From JAGZHZ01 sp965150505 (GTDB lineage Bacteria > Bacillota > Clostridia > Lachnospirales > Lachnospiraceae), in assembly GCA_965150505.1 (NCBI GenBank), contig CBCTVZ010000005.1, positions 1-42,475 on the forward strand: DNA of 42,475 bases. The letters run 5' to 3'. Below the pieces are notes generated by a model. It was given only the letters and a program-made list of their open reading frames with translations. It was not told the origin of the DNA and made no database searches. How positions within the stretch are numbered: position 1 is the stretch's first letter; each line of letters begins with the position of its first letter. Positions 15,940 to 24,779 of the stretch are shown here, piece by piece. Both the position numbers and the translations under genes were made by a program.

Positions 15940-16715
15940 AATTCCACCTCCGTTGATAAAAATACAGGACCGTCTTTGCAGACACGTTTATTATGTACAT
16001 GAGAATGGTCATCTATTTCTTTTGATTTGCAGACACAGGCAAGACACGCGCCGATTCCACATGCCATCTTTTCTTCCAGAGACAGCCAGCATTCTATTCC
16101 ATTTTCCTCGGCATATCCCTTTAAAGCGCGCAGCATCGGTGTCGGACCGCACGCATAGATTACATCTGCCTGCAATTTATTTTCACGGATTGCATCCAGC
16201 ACATTTCCTTTTGTACCGCAGCTTCCGTCTTCTGTAGCCACATAGACCGTTCCATTTTCTTTCAGTTCTTCTGTCAAAAACAGCTCATCACGGTATCCCA
16301 CAACAATCTGTTTTTCTCCATTTAACTGTTTTGCAAGTTCTACCATAGGCGGTATTCCGATTCCGCCGCCGATTAAAAATGCTTTTTTTCCTTCCTGCAT
16401 CCGTTCCAGAGGGAAACCATTTCCAAGAGGTCCCATCACCTCCAAGGTCTCTCCCGCTGTCATTTTTGAAAACTCTTCTGTTCCCTTTCCCGCAGTACGG
16501 TATACGATGCGCAGCGCTTTTTTTTCTGTGTCGATCTCACAGATACTGATTGGACGCGGCAAAAGACGACTGCCATCTTTACAATATACAGAGATAAACT
16601 GTCCCGGCTTTGCACACGGTACAATCTGAGGCAGTTCCATCCACATACTGTAGATTCCTGTTCCGATCATCTCCTGTGAAAGAATTTTTCCAAGTTCTTT
16701 TACTTTTTCTGCCAT
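15936..16715 (-). CDS. pyrK: Dihydroorotate dehydrogenase, electron-transfer subunit
   Basis: PyrK carries FAD and a [2Fe-2S] cluster and links PyrD to NAD+. About 259 residues: FAD-binding RPISICEID, nucleotide-binding FLIGGGIGIPPMVELA, and near the C-terminus the cluster Cys set CGIGACLACVCK followed by KRVCKDGPVF. The longer frame from 16736 was cut back because ATG 16715 has a full AGGAGG six bases before it. Confidence 0.96.
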   Translation of the reverse strand: MAEKVKELGKILSQEMIGTGIYSMWMELPQIVPCAKPGQFISVYCKDGSRLLPRPISICEIDTEKKALRIVYRTAGKGTEEFSKMTAGETLEVMGPLGNGFPLERMQEGKKAFLIGGGIGIPPMVELAKQLNGEKQIVVGYRDELFLTEELKENGTVYVATEDGSCGTKGNVLDAIRENKLQADVIYACGPTPMLRALKGYAEENGIECWLSLEEKMACGIGACLACVCKSKEIDDHSHVHNKRVCKDGPVFLSTEVEL

Positions 16716-16745
16716 TTTTTCCTCCTGTAAAAGCATTCCGTTCTT

Positions 16746-17672
16746 TTAGCGATTATTTAAAGCGTCTGCGATATCTGCACGCATATCTTCCACTGCTGCT
16801 CTTGATGCTTCTCCAAAGTTTTCTGCGCCAAATTTTGCATATTTTTCCTGTTTATATGCTGCAATAATTCCTCTTGAGGAATTTACGATTGCTCCCAGTC
16901 CATCTTCATTAAAGAAATGAACAAGATCTTTTCCTGTACCGCCCTGTGCGCCGTATCCTGGAACAAGAATATAAGATTTCGGCATGATTTTTCTCAGAAC
17001 TTTACCCATTTCAGGATACGTTGCGCCTACAACTGCGCCGATATAACTGTATTCTTCGCCCATGCACTCTTCGCCCCAAGCTGCCACTTTCTCTCCAACC
17101 AGTTCATACAGAGGTTTTCCATTGATCAGCTGATCCTGAAACTCTCCGCTGGAAGGATTTGATGTCTTGACAAGAATAAACAGACCTTTTTTCTCTGTCT
17201 TGCATACATCAATAAATGGCTTTACACCGTCAGAACCAAGATATGGATTGACTGTTGCAAAATCTTCATCAAATCCTGCATACCATTTTGTTCCAACCTG
17301 AACTTTTCCAAGATGTCCTACTGCATAGGCAGCGGAAGTAGAACCAATATCTCCTCTTTTGATATCTCCAATTACAACGAGGTCTTTCTCTTTACAGTAA
17401 TCAACCGTCTTTTTAAATGCTTTGAGTCCTTCGATTCCAAACTGTTCATACATAGCAATCTGTGGTTTTACAGCCGGAATAATATCATATGTGTGATCAA
17501 TAATTTCCTTATTATATTGCCAGATTGCTTCTGCTGCGCCTTCCAGAGTCTCGCCAAATTCTGCGAATGCTTTTTTCTGAATGTGTTCTGGAATATAGTT
17601 CATCATCGGATCTAAGCCGACTACGATTGGTGCGTTTGTCTCTTTAATTTTGCGGATTAATTTCTGTATCAT
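16746..17672 (-). CDS. pyrF: Orotidine 5'-phosphate decarboxylase, type 2
   Basis: PyrF decarboxylates OMP to UMP, the final step. It has about 308 residues, the longer type 2 form, with the active-site block VVIGDIKRGDIGSTSAAYA, LILVKTSNPSSGEF-like (here LFILVKTSNPSSGEF) and PGYGAQGG. ATG 17672 has AGGAGGA at good spacing and lies inside the 3' end of pyrC, a 29-base overlap; upstream in-frame starts to 17732 are not needed. Confidence 0.97.
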   Translation of the reverse strand: MIQKLIRKIKETNAPIVVGLDPMMNYIPEHIQKKAFAEFGETLEGAAEAIWQYNKEIIDHTYDIIPAVKPQIAMYEQFGIEGLKAFKKTVDYCKEKDLVVIGDIKRGDIGSTSAAYAVGHLGKVQVGTKWYAGFDEDFATVNPYLGSDGVKPFIDVCKTEKKGLFILVKTSNPSSGEFQDQLINGKPLYELVGEKVAAWGEECMGEEYSYIGAVVGATYPEMGKVLRKIMPKSYILVPGYGAQGGTGKDLVHFFNEDGLGAIVNSSRGIIAAYKQEKYAKFGAENFGEASRAAVEDMRADIADALNNR

Positions 17673-18978
17673 TTTTTGTCCTCCTAGTATTTGTACTTTC
17701 TTTTTTCTGCATGAATACAATTTTTCCATCACAGATGGTTGCCATCACTTTTCCTTTTACTTTCATGCCGTCAAACGGCGTATTCTTTCCTCTGGAAGCA
17801 AAGGTTCTTTTATCAATGACATATTCAGCATCTGGATCAATGATGACAACGTCAGCATCTTTTCCTTCTTCTAAACTTCCCTTGTCAATGCCAAGCACCT
17901 TTGCCGGATTGTAGCTCATCTTTTCTGCCATCTGCATTGGTGTCAGATATCCTTCTTCTACAAGATTTGTGATCGTCAGCGCAACAGCCGTCTCCAACCC
18001 CACAATTCCAAACGGCGCTTTTTCGATTGGCTGTCTCTTTTCTTCTTCTGTATGAGGCGCATGGTCTGTCGCAATCACATCCATGATATCCTCTTTCAAT
18101 CCCTGACGCAGCGCTTCCATATCTTCTTTTGTGCGAAGCGGCGGATTCATCTTATAGTTTCCATCTCGTCCTGGGATATCGTCAGAGCATAATGAAAAAT
18201 GATGCGGACATACCTCAGCCGTTACATTCACTCCATCTTTTTTTGCTTCTTTCACCATACGGACACTGTCTTTTGTGGAGCAGTGGCACAGGTGGAGACG
18301 AACTCCCGTTTCTTTTGCAAGGAGAATATCGCGCGCCACGATTACATCTTCCACTGCATTTGTAATTCCAGGCACATGAAGTGTTGCGGAATTATTATCT
18401 TCATTAAATACTCCGCCATTTACAAGATGAATGTCTTCACAATGGGCAAGAACAGGGATTTCCAATTTCGCTGCAATCTCCATTGCCTGTTTATATAATT
18501 CAGCGTTCATTACAGATTTTCCATCCTCACTGATCGCCGGACTGCCTGCCTCTACCATTCCCTCGATGTCAGCCAGTTCTTCGCCTTTTTGACCTTTTGT
18601 GATCGCTCCTGCCTGTAAGACATGGATCGGTGCTTCCATCTTCGCTTTATTATAAACGTATCTGACTCTCAGACCGTCATCCATAACAGGCTTTGTATTC
18701 GGCATCGCGACAATCGTAGTAAATCCTCCTTTTGCCGCTGCCTTTGCTCCTGTCTCAATCGTCTCCTTATGAGTCAGTCCAGGATCTCTTAAATGAACAT
18801 GGAGGTCGATAAGACCTGGCATTACATAACATCCCTTTGCATCCACAACTTTATCTGCCTGTGTTTCAATCTTTTCTGCTACTTTTTGAATCTTTCCTTT
18901 ACTGATAAAAACATCCATTTCCTTATCTGTTTTTGTCGCCGGATCGATCACTCTGCCGCCTTTTATTAAAATTGTCAT
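17644..18978 (-). CDS. pyrC: Dihydroorotase
   Basis: PyrC cyclises carbamoyl aspartate to dihydroorotate with a binuclear zinc site. It has 444 residues, type I (amidohydrolase) form. Metal-binding motifs: DLHVHLRDPG, LAHCED, LHLCHCST and TDHAPHT. It is first in the pyr operon. The C-terminal 15 residues (KKESTNTRRTKNDTE) are polar and overlap pyrF. The leader holds no PyrR-type attenuator; carbamoyl-phosphate synthase and pyrB are not in this window. Confidence 0.97.
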   Translation of the reverse strand: MTILIKGGRVIDPATKTDKEMDVFISKGKIQKVAEKIETQADKVVDAKGCYVMPGLIDLHVHLRDPGLTHKETIETGAKAAAKGGFTTIVAMPNTKPVMDDGLRVRYVYNKAKMEAPIHVLQAGAITKGQKGEELADIEGMVEAGSPAISEDGKSVMNAELYKQAMEIAAKLEIPVLAHCEDIHLVNGGVFNEDNNSATLHVPGITNAVEDVIVARDILLAKETGVRLHLCHCSTKDSVRMVKEAKKDGVNVTAEVCPHHFSLCSDDIPGRDGNYKMNPPLRTKEDMEALRQGLKEDIMDVIATDHAPHTEEEKRQPIEKAPFGIVGLETAVALTITNLVEEGYLTPMQMAEKMSYNPAKVLGIDKGSLEEGKDADVVIIDPDAEYVIDKRTFASRGKNTPFDGMKVKGKVMATICDGKIVFMQKKESTNTRRTKNDTEINPQN

Positions 18979-19030
18979 TTCCTCATTCCTTTCCCTTTAT
19001 ATTTTCTCGTCCTCTTTTTGTGGTCATATT

Positions 19031-19059
19031 ATTTTACCATACTAAAAACCGTGTCGCAA
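19031..19059 (-). promoter_or_regulatory. Promoter of the pyr operon
   Basis: Minus strand: -35 TTGCGA (19054-19059), 17-bp spacer, extended -10 TGG-TAAAAT (19031-19036). The expected start near 19024 leaves a leader of about 45 bases, too short for the anti-terminator/terminator hairpins of PyrR control. An upstream ATG-AGG-AAA-TGA triplet frame overlaps the pyrC start. Confidence 0.75.
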
Positions 19060-19083
19060 CCTTTTCCCTCTTTTATTATAACG

Positions 19084-19165
19084 CAAAAATACCGCAGACG
19101 TTCTTTTTTATCTTAAATTTTTCACTTAAAATAAAAAATTTATACCATCTGCGGCAATTTTTTGC
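19084..19165. terminator. Bidirectional terminator between phoR and pyrC
   Basis: Arms CCGCAGA (19092-19098) and TCTGCGG (19148-19154) enclose an AT-rich inner repeat (AAATTTTT/AAAAATTT type). T-runs follow on both strands. It lies directly after the phoR stop and would end the pst-pho transcript on the minus strand. Confidence 0.75.
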
Positions 19166-19186
19166 TCTTCCTTTTATTCTTTTCTT

Positions 19187-20872
19187 CTATCTATTGCTGT
19201 CTGTTTTTTCTGTTTTTCTATTTTCCCAGCGCAGCCAGAACGTACTTCCGTCCCCTGTCATACTTTCCAGACCAATCTCTGCGCCAAGATAATTTGCGCC
19301 ATGTTTTACAATAGAAAGTCCCAAACCTGTTCCCCCGATTTCTTTTGAATGGCTCTTATCCACACGGTAGAAACGCTGGAAAATCCGTTTTTGGTGGACT
19401 ATCGGTATTCCTATTCCGGTATCCTTTACCGATATCTTTGTCTCGTTCTCGTCCTGTCTGACTCTGACGGATACAATCCCGCCTTTTCTGTTATAACGGA
19501 TTGCATTGTCACACAGATTGTACAATACCTCCTCAAAAATCGGTTTCTCCATATATCGGATCGCATGATCTCCATTTAATCTCAGCTTTATTCCATTTTT
19601 TTCTGCTTCTGGCCGCAGATGATCTAAGATTTCCTGCGCCATCTGAAACAGATCCACCTCTTCTTTCTCATATGGAATGCCTCCCTCGTCTAGCTGTGAA
19701 ATTTTAATCACATCGTTGACAAGTGTAATCAGACGCTGTGCCTCCTGAAAAATACGATCTGCAAATTTTTTGATATCCTCTGGTTTTACCATTCCGTCTC
19801 GCATAATCTCTGCAAACCCTGAAATGGAAGTCAATGGTGTCTTCAGTTCATGCGATACATTCGCTGTAAATTCCCTGCGCAGCTGTTCTAGCTGCATTTT
19901 TTCCGTGCTGTCAATCAACAGAAGAACCGCTCCCTTCTTTTTCCCATCATCAAAGACAGGATTTGCAATCATCTGACACGAAAGCCCGTTCAGTTCCATT
20001 ATCGTTTCGTGATGATTTCCCTCCAATACATCTTCTACGGTCTCACGAAAGACTTTACTTCTATTTAATTCCAATACATTTTGTCCAACCTCGGCATTTG
20101 ATACGCCAAGCATCTCTAATCCGCTTTTATTAAAAGAAAGCAGATTTCCATGTACATCCAGTACAAACAATCCTTCTCCCATATGTCTTGTGATCAATGC
20201 AAATTCTTCCTGCTGTCTCTTTGCATCTTTAAGCTGATTTTGTATGGTGTGCTGCTGTTTGCTGATCTTTGTCAAAAGCGGAGCCATCTCATCGTAAGCG
20301 TCATTTTGATCTGGTTTTTCCAAATCAAGCTGATTTAAAGGCTCTACAATCTTTTTCGCGATCTTTGAAGCAAAAAATCCAGACATCACGGTAATCAAAA
20401 TCAATGTCAAAATCAGAGGGCGGATCAGATCCTGAATAATGCTGACCACATTATCTTGCGTGCTTGAGACACGCACTACATTGCCATCTTTAAGCCGAAG
20501 CGCATAGTATACCGTCTTCTTTCCCATGGTTTCTGACTGACGTATCGCTTCGCCATATCCATTTTTCAGGGCATCTATGATTTCATTTCGATCTCCATGA
20601 TTTTCCATAACGCTTTCGTCTGCATAGCTGTCAAACAATACGCTTCCATCTGCTCCGACTAGCGTCACACGTTCGCCTTTATCCGATAATTCTTCCAATA
20701 CATCCTGACCTGCATTTTCTATCGCTACAGCCAAATATTGCGCTTCTTTTTTCAGTTCTTTTTCCAGTTGATTTCCAAAAGATTGATACAAAACGCCAAG
20801 AATGCACATCATTCCAATCAAAAAAACAGATATGGACACAATCAAAATTGACCGGAAAATTTTTCTTGTCAT
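19187..20872 (-). CDS. phoR: Sensor histidine kinase PhoR
   Basis: Membrane sensor kinase of the phosphate-starvation system. It has 561 residues: helix 1 (about 7-30), an extracytoplasmic sensing domain (31-148), helix 2 (about 150-168), HAMP-like linker, PAS domain (about 222-325), HisKA with phospho-acceptor His341 (TANVSHELKTPLTSI), and HATPase motifs (LCDNAIRYN, DTGIGIP, GGTGLGLSIV). The ATG overlaps the response-regulator stop (ATGA). Its place at the end of pstSCAB-phoU makes phosphate control, via PhoU and the Pst transporter, very likely. Confidence 0.94.
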   Translation of the reverse strand: MTRKIFRSILIVSISVFLIGMMCILGVLYQSFGNQLEKELKKEAQYLAVAIENAGQDVLEELSDKGERVTLVGADGSVLFDSYADESVMENHGDRNEIIDALKNGYGEAIRQSETMGKKTVYYALRLKDGNVVRVSSTQDNVVSIIQDLIRPLILTLILITVMSGFFASKIAKKIVEPLNQLDLEKPDQNDAYDEMAPLLTKISKQQHTIQNQLKDAKRQQEEFALITRHMGEGLFVLDVHGNLLSFNKSGLEMLGVSNAEVGQNVLELNRSKVFRETVEDVLEGNHHETIMELNGLSCQMIANPVFDDGKKKGAVLLLIDSTEKMQLEQLRREFTANVSHELKTPLTSISGFAEIMRDGMVKPEDIKKFADRIFQEAQRLITLVNDVIKISQLDEGGIPYEKEEVDLFQMAQEILDHLRPEAEKNGIKLRLNGDHAIRYMEKPIFEEVLYNLCDNAIRYNRKGGIVSVRVRQDENETKISVKDTGIGIPIVHQKRIFQRFYRVDKSHSKEIGGTGLGLSIVKHGANYLGAEIGLESMTGDGSTFWLRWENRKTEKTDSNR

Positions 20873-21546
20873 AGATTTTGTCCTCCAATCTTATACCCTA
20901 CTCCGCGTACCGTCTCAATACATTCTCCGGCTTCCCCTAATTTTTGACGCAAGCTTCGTATATGGACATCTACGGTTCGACTTTCTCCGTCAAATTCATA
21001 TCCCCATATCTGATTCAGCAACTGTGAGCGTGTAAAGACCATCTCACGTTTTGAGAGCAATAGGCAGAGCAATTCAAATTCCTTTAAGGTCAAGATCACC
21101 TGTTTATCATTTACCTTCACAATATGCTGGGAAGGGCATACATATAATGTCCCAATCTGATACTCTTCGATCTTATTCTCCGTTGATGTTCTGCGCATCA
21201 AGGCACGAATTCTGGAAATCAATTCCATCATGCGGAACGGCTTTGGAATATAATCATCCGCGCCGACATCCAGTCCGCGCACAATATCATATTCGCTTCC
21301 TTTTGCTGTCAGCATAATGACTGGAATTTTCTTTGTGACAGCAGATCCTCGCAATTTTTTCAAAATTGCCATCCCATCCTCCTCCGGAAGCATAATATCA
21401 AGCAAAACAAGAGAAGGCATTCTCTGATTTAATGCTTTCCAAAACTGACTAGGGCGCGCAAATCCTTCTGCCTCCATGCCTTGACTGTTCAGTGTATACG
21501 TCACAAGTTCACGAATGCTGTCATCGTCTTCTAATAAATATATCAC
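20869..21546 (-). CDS. phoP: OmpR-family response regulator PhoP/PhoB
   Basis: DNA-binding partner of PhoR. About 225 residues: a receiver with acidic pocket EDDD, phospho-acceptor Asp50 (LVLLDIMLPEEDG), Thr and Lys switch residues (MLTAKG, IPKPF), and a C-terminal winged helix (LTLKEFELLCLLLSKRE, SRTVDVHIRSLRQKLG, RGVGYKI). A GTG at 21555 is possible, but GTG 21546 has GAGGTG six bases upstream and gives the usual N-terminus MIYLLEDD. It probably binds the PHO-type repeats before pstS. The symbol phoP follows Gram-positive use; phoB is equally fitting. Confidence 0.92.
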   Translation of the reverse strand: MIYLLEDDDSIRELVTYTLNSQGMEAEGFARPSQFWKALNQRMPSLVLLDIMLPEEDGMAILKKLRGSAVTKKIPVIMLTAKGSEYDIVRGLDVGADDYIPKPFRMMELISRIRALMRRTSTENKIEEYQIGTLYVCPSQHIVKVNDKQVILTLKEFELLCLLLSKREMVFTRSQLLNQIWGYEFDGESRTVDVHIRSLRQKLGEAGECIETVRGVGYKIGGQNL

Positions 21547-21576
21547 ATCACTCACCTCGTTTTACCGCTCTGTCTT

Positions 21577-22242
21577 TTAATTTCCCAAATGGTGTTCGCT
21601 GCTTTTATGAATCCCTGTAACAGAATACTCAACCCACTCTGCTACATTTACAGCATGGTCTCCTATTCTTTCAAAATATTTTGCCGCCATCAAAAGATCC
21701 AGCGCCGGTTCTGCATCTACATCCTGATTGCGAACCAATTCCATCAGCTTCTTTTTAATTGCAGCAAACATCTCATCCACGATATCATCATGCTCAATCA
21801 CTTGGGCCGCCAGTTCTAAATCCTTTTTTACAAAGGCTTCTACACTGTCTGTGACCATCGAAACCGTTTCTTTTGCCATTTTTGCGATATCCACTTTATT
21901 CTTATATTCACTCTTTGCAATATAAGGAACAAGTTCCACAATGTCTGCCGCCTGATCCCCGATTCTCTCCATATCAGAAATCATCTTTAAAGCTGCTGAG
22001 ATTGCACGCAGATCTCTTGCAACTGGCTGCTGATGAAGCAAAAGACGCATACAGCGTGTCTCCACTTCTCTCTCCATCTGATCAATCTCTGTTTCCAGAG
22101 CAAATACTCTTTCTTTTGTCTTTTCTTCATTTTTCTCTAGCGCCTGTGCAGAAAGAGAAATTGCCTCTTCACAGAGGCTGCCCATCTTGATCAGCTCGAC
22201 ATGAAGCTCTCCGAGCTGCTCATCAAATCTTGTTCTTGTCAT
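21577..22242 (-). CDS. phoU: Phosphate signalling protein PhoU
   Basis: PhoU links Pst transport to PhoR and restrains both when phosphate is plentiful. About 221 residues, all-helical, two repeated three-helix bundles, each with the metal-binding helix pattern (ISDMERIGDQAADI near 91-104 and AKYFERIGDHAVNVAEW near the end). A TTG at 22251 would overlap pstB; the ATG at 22242 starts one base after the pstB stop with GGGGAGA upstream. Confidence 0.96.
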   Translation of the reverse strand: MTRTRFDEQLGELHVELIKMGSLCEEAISLSAQALEKNEEKTKERVFALETEIDQMEREVETRCMRLLLHQQPVARDLRAISAALKMISDMERIGDQAADIVELVPYIAKSEYKNKVDIAKMAKETVSMVTDSVEAFVKKDLELAAQVIEHDDIVDEMFAAIKKKLMELVRNQDVDAEPALDLLMAAKYFERIGDHAVNVAEWVEYSVTGIHKSSEHHLGN

Positions 22243-22243
22243 A

Positions 22244-22996
22244 TCAACCAAATCTCCCCGTAATATAGTCTTCTGTTCGTTTGTCTTTCGGCATAGAAAA
22301 CATCTGATCTGTATCGCTATACTCTACGACTTCTCCCAATAAAAAGAATGCTGTCTTGTCAGAAATTCGCGCCGCCTGCTGCATATTATGCGTAACCATG
22401 ACAATCGTATAATCCTTTTTTAGCTGTACGCACAATTCTTCGATCTTTGAGGTAGAAATTGGGTCTAAGGCGCTTGTCGGCTCATCCATTAAAAGAACGT
22501 CCGGTCCTGCTGCAAGCGCTCTTGCAATACAAAGTCTTTGCTGCTGTCCTCCTGAAAGTCCCATCGCATTCTTTTTCAGACGATCTTTGACTTCATCCCA
22601 GATAGCAGCGCCTCTTAGCGCATTTTCTACAATTTCATCCAATTTTACTTTTGAACGGATTCCCTGAAGTCTCGGTCCATATGCTACATTTTCATAGATA
22701 CTTTTTGGGAATGGATTCGGCTGCTGAAATACCATTCCTACTCTCTGCCTTAAAGAGATGGCATCCATATCTTTAAAAATATCTTTTCCGTCTAACAGAA
22801 TACTTCCATCCACACAGACACCGTCTTCCAGATCATTCATTCTATTTAATGTCTTTAAAAAAGTAGATTTTCCACATCCAGACGGTCCTATCAGCGCAGT
22901 TACTTCATGTGGGAAAATAGAAAGACTGACATCTTTCAGTGCATGAAATTGACCGTAATGCAGATTTAATTTTGAAATCTCAAACTTGCTTTCCAA
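22244..22996 (-). CDS. pstB: Phosphate ABC transporter ATPase PstB
   Basis: Energises phosphate uptake through PstC/PstA. It has 250 residues: Walker A GPSGCGKST, Q-loop region VGMVFQQPNPFP, ABC signature LSGGQQQRLCIARALA, Walker B VLLMDEPTSALD and the switch His in VMVTHNMQQA, all in family order. One base separates it from the pstA stop. Confidence 0.98.
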   Translation of the reverse strand: MESKFEISKLNLHYGQFHALKDVSLSIFPHEVTALIGPSGCGKSTFLKTLNRMNDLEDGVCVDGSILLDGKDIFKDMDAISLRQRVGMVFQQPNPFPKSIYENVAYGPRLQGIRSKVKLDEIVENALRGAAIWDEVKDRLKKNAMGLSGGQQQRLCIARALAAGPDVLLMDEPTSALDPISTSKIEELCVQLKKDYTIVMVTHNMQQAARISDKTAFFLLGEVVEYSDTDQMFSMPKDKRTEDYITGRFG

Positions 22997-22997
22997 A

Positions 22998-23873
22998 TTA
23001 TTTTCCTCCTATCTTCCGTTCCATCCGATGACCTATCATACGCGCTCCAATGCTGAATGTAAATACTAAAATCAGCAAAACAGCGGAAGAAAAATTTGCA
23101 ATCTGCGCAGAATCTGCTCCGATTGCTTCTGTACGGCTTGCCCAAATGTGAAGAGCCAACGTTTCTCCAGGGCGAAATGGATTGAGCGGACACGTCGGTG
23201 ATGATAAATTCCAGTTGCTCCAGTTAATGTCGGTACTCATTCCTGCCGTATATAAAAGAGCGGCTGCTTCTCCGAAGACACGACCTGCCGCCAGAATAAT
23301 TCCTGTCAAAATTCTAGGCATACACGCTGGTAAAAGTACGCGCCGAATCGTCTGCCAATGGGTCGCTCCAAGTCCCATACTTCCCATGCGATATCCTTTT
23401 GGCATAGAAAGCATTGCATCTTTTGTCGTTGTCGCAATCAAAGGTAAATTTAAAATAGAAACTGCCATTGCTCCGGAAGCCAAATTCCATTTTGCTCCTA
23501 CTAATACAATAAAAACAAGATATCCAAACAGACCAACTACGATGGATGGCAAGGAAGAAAGTGTCTCGATACAGATTCCGAGAAAGTTTGTCATTCTTCC
23601 AGGTTTCGCATATTCTGCAAGATAAATTCCTGTCGCAATTCCAAACGGAACGCTGACAAGCAAGGATAATACAACCAGATATAAGGTATTAAATAACTGA
23701 TTTCCAATTCCTTCTCTGCTAAATGATAACATATATGGTTCAAAACCTGCAAGTCCTCTTCCAATTACAAGGAATGCAAAGCCTGCCAGAAGGAGAAGAA
23801 AGAAGCCTGCAACTGCCACAAAGATCCAGGTCATAATACGGTCAGTCCGTTTTGCTTTTTTATTTCCTTCCAT
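22998..23873 (-). CDS. pstA: Phosphate ABC transporter permease PstA
   Basis: Second membrane subunit of the Pst channel. About 291 residues with six hydrophobic segments and a permease coupling loop (GLGATHWQTIRRVLLP). A frame to 23900 exists, but ATG 23873 has GGAGGAG upstream and gives MEGNKKAKRTDRIMTW, a typical cytoplasmic start. It overlaps the end of pstC by 14 bases. Confidence 0.96.
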   Translation of the reverse strand: MEGNKKAKRTDRIMTWIFVAVAGFFLLLLAGFAFLVIGRGLAGFEPYMLSFSREGIGNQLFNTLYLVVLSLLVSVPFGIATGIYLAEYAKPGRMTNFLGICIETLSSLPSIVVGLFGYLVFIVLVGAKWNLASGAMAVSILNLPLIATTTKDAMLSMPKGYRMGSMGLGATHWQTIRRVLLPACMPRILTGIILAAGRVFGEAAALLYTAGMSTDINWSNWNLSSPTCPLNPFRPGETLALHIWASRTEAIGADSAQIANFSSAVLLILVFTFSIGARMIGHRMERKIGGK

Positions 23874-24771
23874 CTTTCTCTGCTCCTCCTTTTGCCACAA
23901 TTCGATGAATAATAAAAATAAATAACAGTGAAATCAAAAACAGCAGCAATGCCATCGTCCAAAGCGCTGTATTATATTCTCCGCCTTCCATCGCTCCTCC
24001 CATATCAGATGCAATCGCTGATGTCAGGTTTGTCGTCGGAGATAAAATTGATTTTGGAAATGCTCTCATTTTTCCGATTACCATTGCGACTGCAAGCGCT
24101 TCTCCAAAAGCACGCGCCAATCCCATTACAATTCCAGTGAAAATACCTGGTTTTGCCGCTGGCAGAACAATCTGATAAATAACCTGCCATCTTGTTGCTC
24201 CCAGTCCATATGCTGCCTTTCGATAATCATTCGGCACACTTTTCAGCGCATCCGCAGCGATTGTCGTAATTGTTGGAAAAATCATAACAGCAAGTACAAT
24301 TCCTGCCGCCAAAACGGAGTATCCCATATTTAAATCAAATATTTTTTTGATTGCCGGAACAAGTGTTGTAAGACCAACCCATCCATAGATCACGCTCGGA
24401 ATCCCTACAAATAATTCTACTGCCGGTCTAAATACACTTTTTCCTAATTTCGGTGAAATTTCTGTCATGAAGATTGCTGCTGCAATGCTAAATGGCGCTG
24501 CAATCACAAGCGCTAAGGCACAAGTAGACAGCGATCCCACAATGTAGACCGCTGCACCTACTGCTCCCCCTCCAGTGGAATTATCTGCTGGTGCCCACTT
24601 GGAGGAGAAGAAAAATTCAAAAATGCTATGCCCATACTTTGTGAACGTACCGCTTCCCCTGTAGACGAGGAATGCTCCGATTGCCAGAGTCAGTACAATC
24701 ACCAGAAGCCCGCAGCAAGTAATCAAGCCATGCCAGAAATGCTCTTTCCAGAATAAGCTTTTCTTTTCCAT
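23860..24771 (-). CDS. pstC: Phosphate ABC transporter permease PstC
   Basis: First membrane subunit of the Pst channel; 303 residues, six helices, permease coupling loop GLGATRWQVIYQIVLP and the PstC-type stretch FFFSSKWAPADNSTGG in the first outside loop. ATG 24771 follows the pstS stop by 8 bases; its ribosome site (AAGATAAGA) is weak, so expression may depend on coupling from pstS and be lower, as is common for permeases behind a binding protein. Confidence 0.97.
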   Translation of the reverse strand: MEKKSLFWKEHFWHGLITCCGLLVIVLTLAIGAFLVYRGSGTFTKYGHSIFEFFFSSKWAPADNSTGGGAVGAAVYIVGSLSTCALALVIAAPFSIAAAIFMTEISPKLGKSVFRPAVELFVGIPSVIYGWVGLTTLVPAIKKIFDLNMGYSVLAAGIVLAVMIFPTITTIAADALKSVPNDYRKAAYGLGATRWQVIYQIVLPAAKPGIFTGIVMGLARAFGEALAVAMVIGKMRAFPKSILSPTTNLTSAIASDMGGAMEGGEYNTALWTMALLLFLISLLFIFIIHRIVAKGGAEKDGRK

Positions 24772-24779
24772 GTTTTTTC

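Noticed and set aside
15644..16237. 197-codon plus-strand frame over pyrD and pyrK
   Set aside because: Both covered genes are certain; the frame has no credible start and reads as low-complexity antisense translation.
18979..19030. PyrR-binding attenuator before pyrC
   Set aside because: The leader is about 45 bases and contains no anti-terminator/terminator pair or PyrR-loop consensus.
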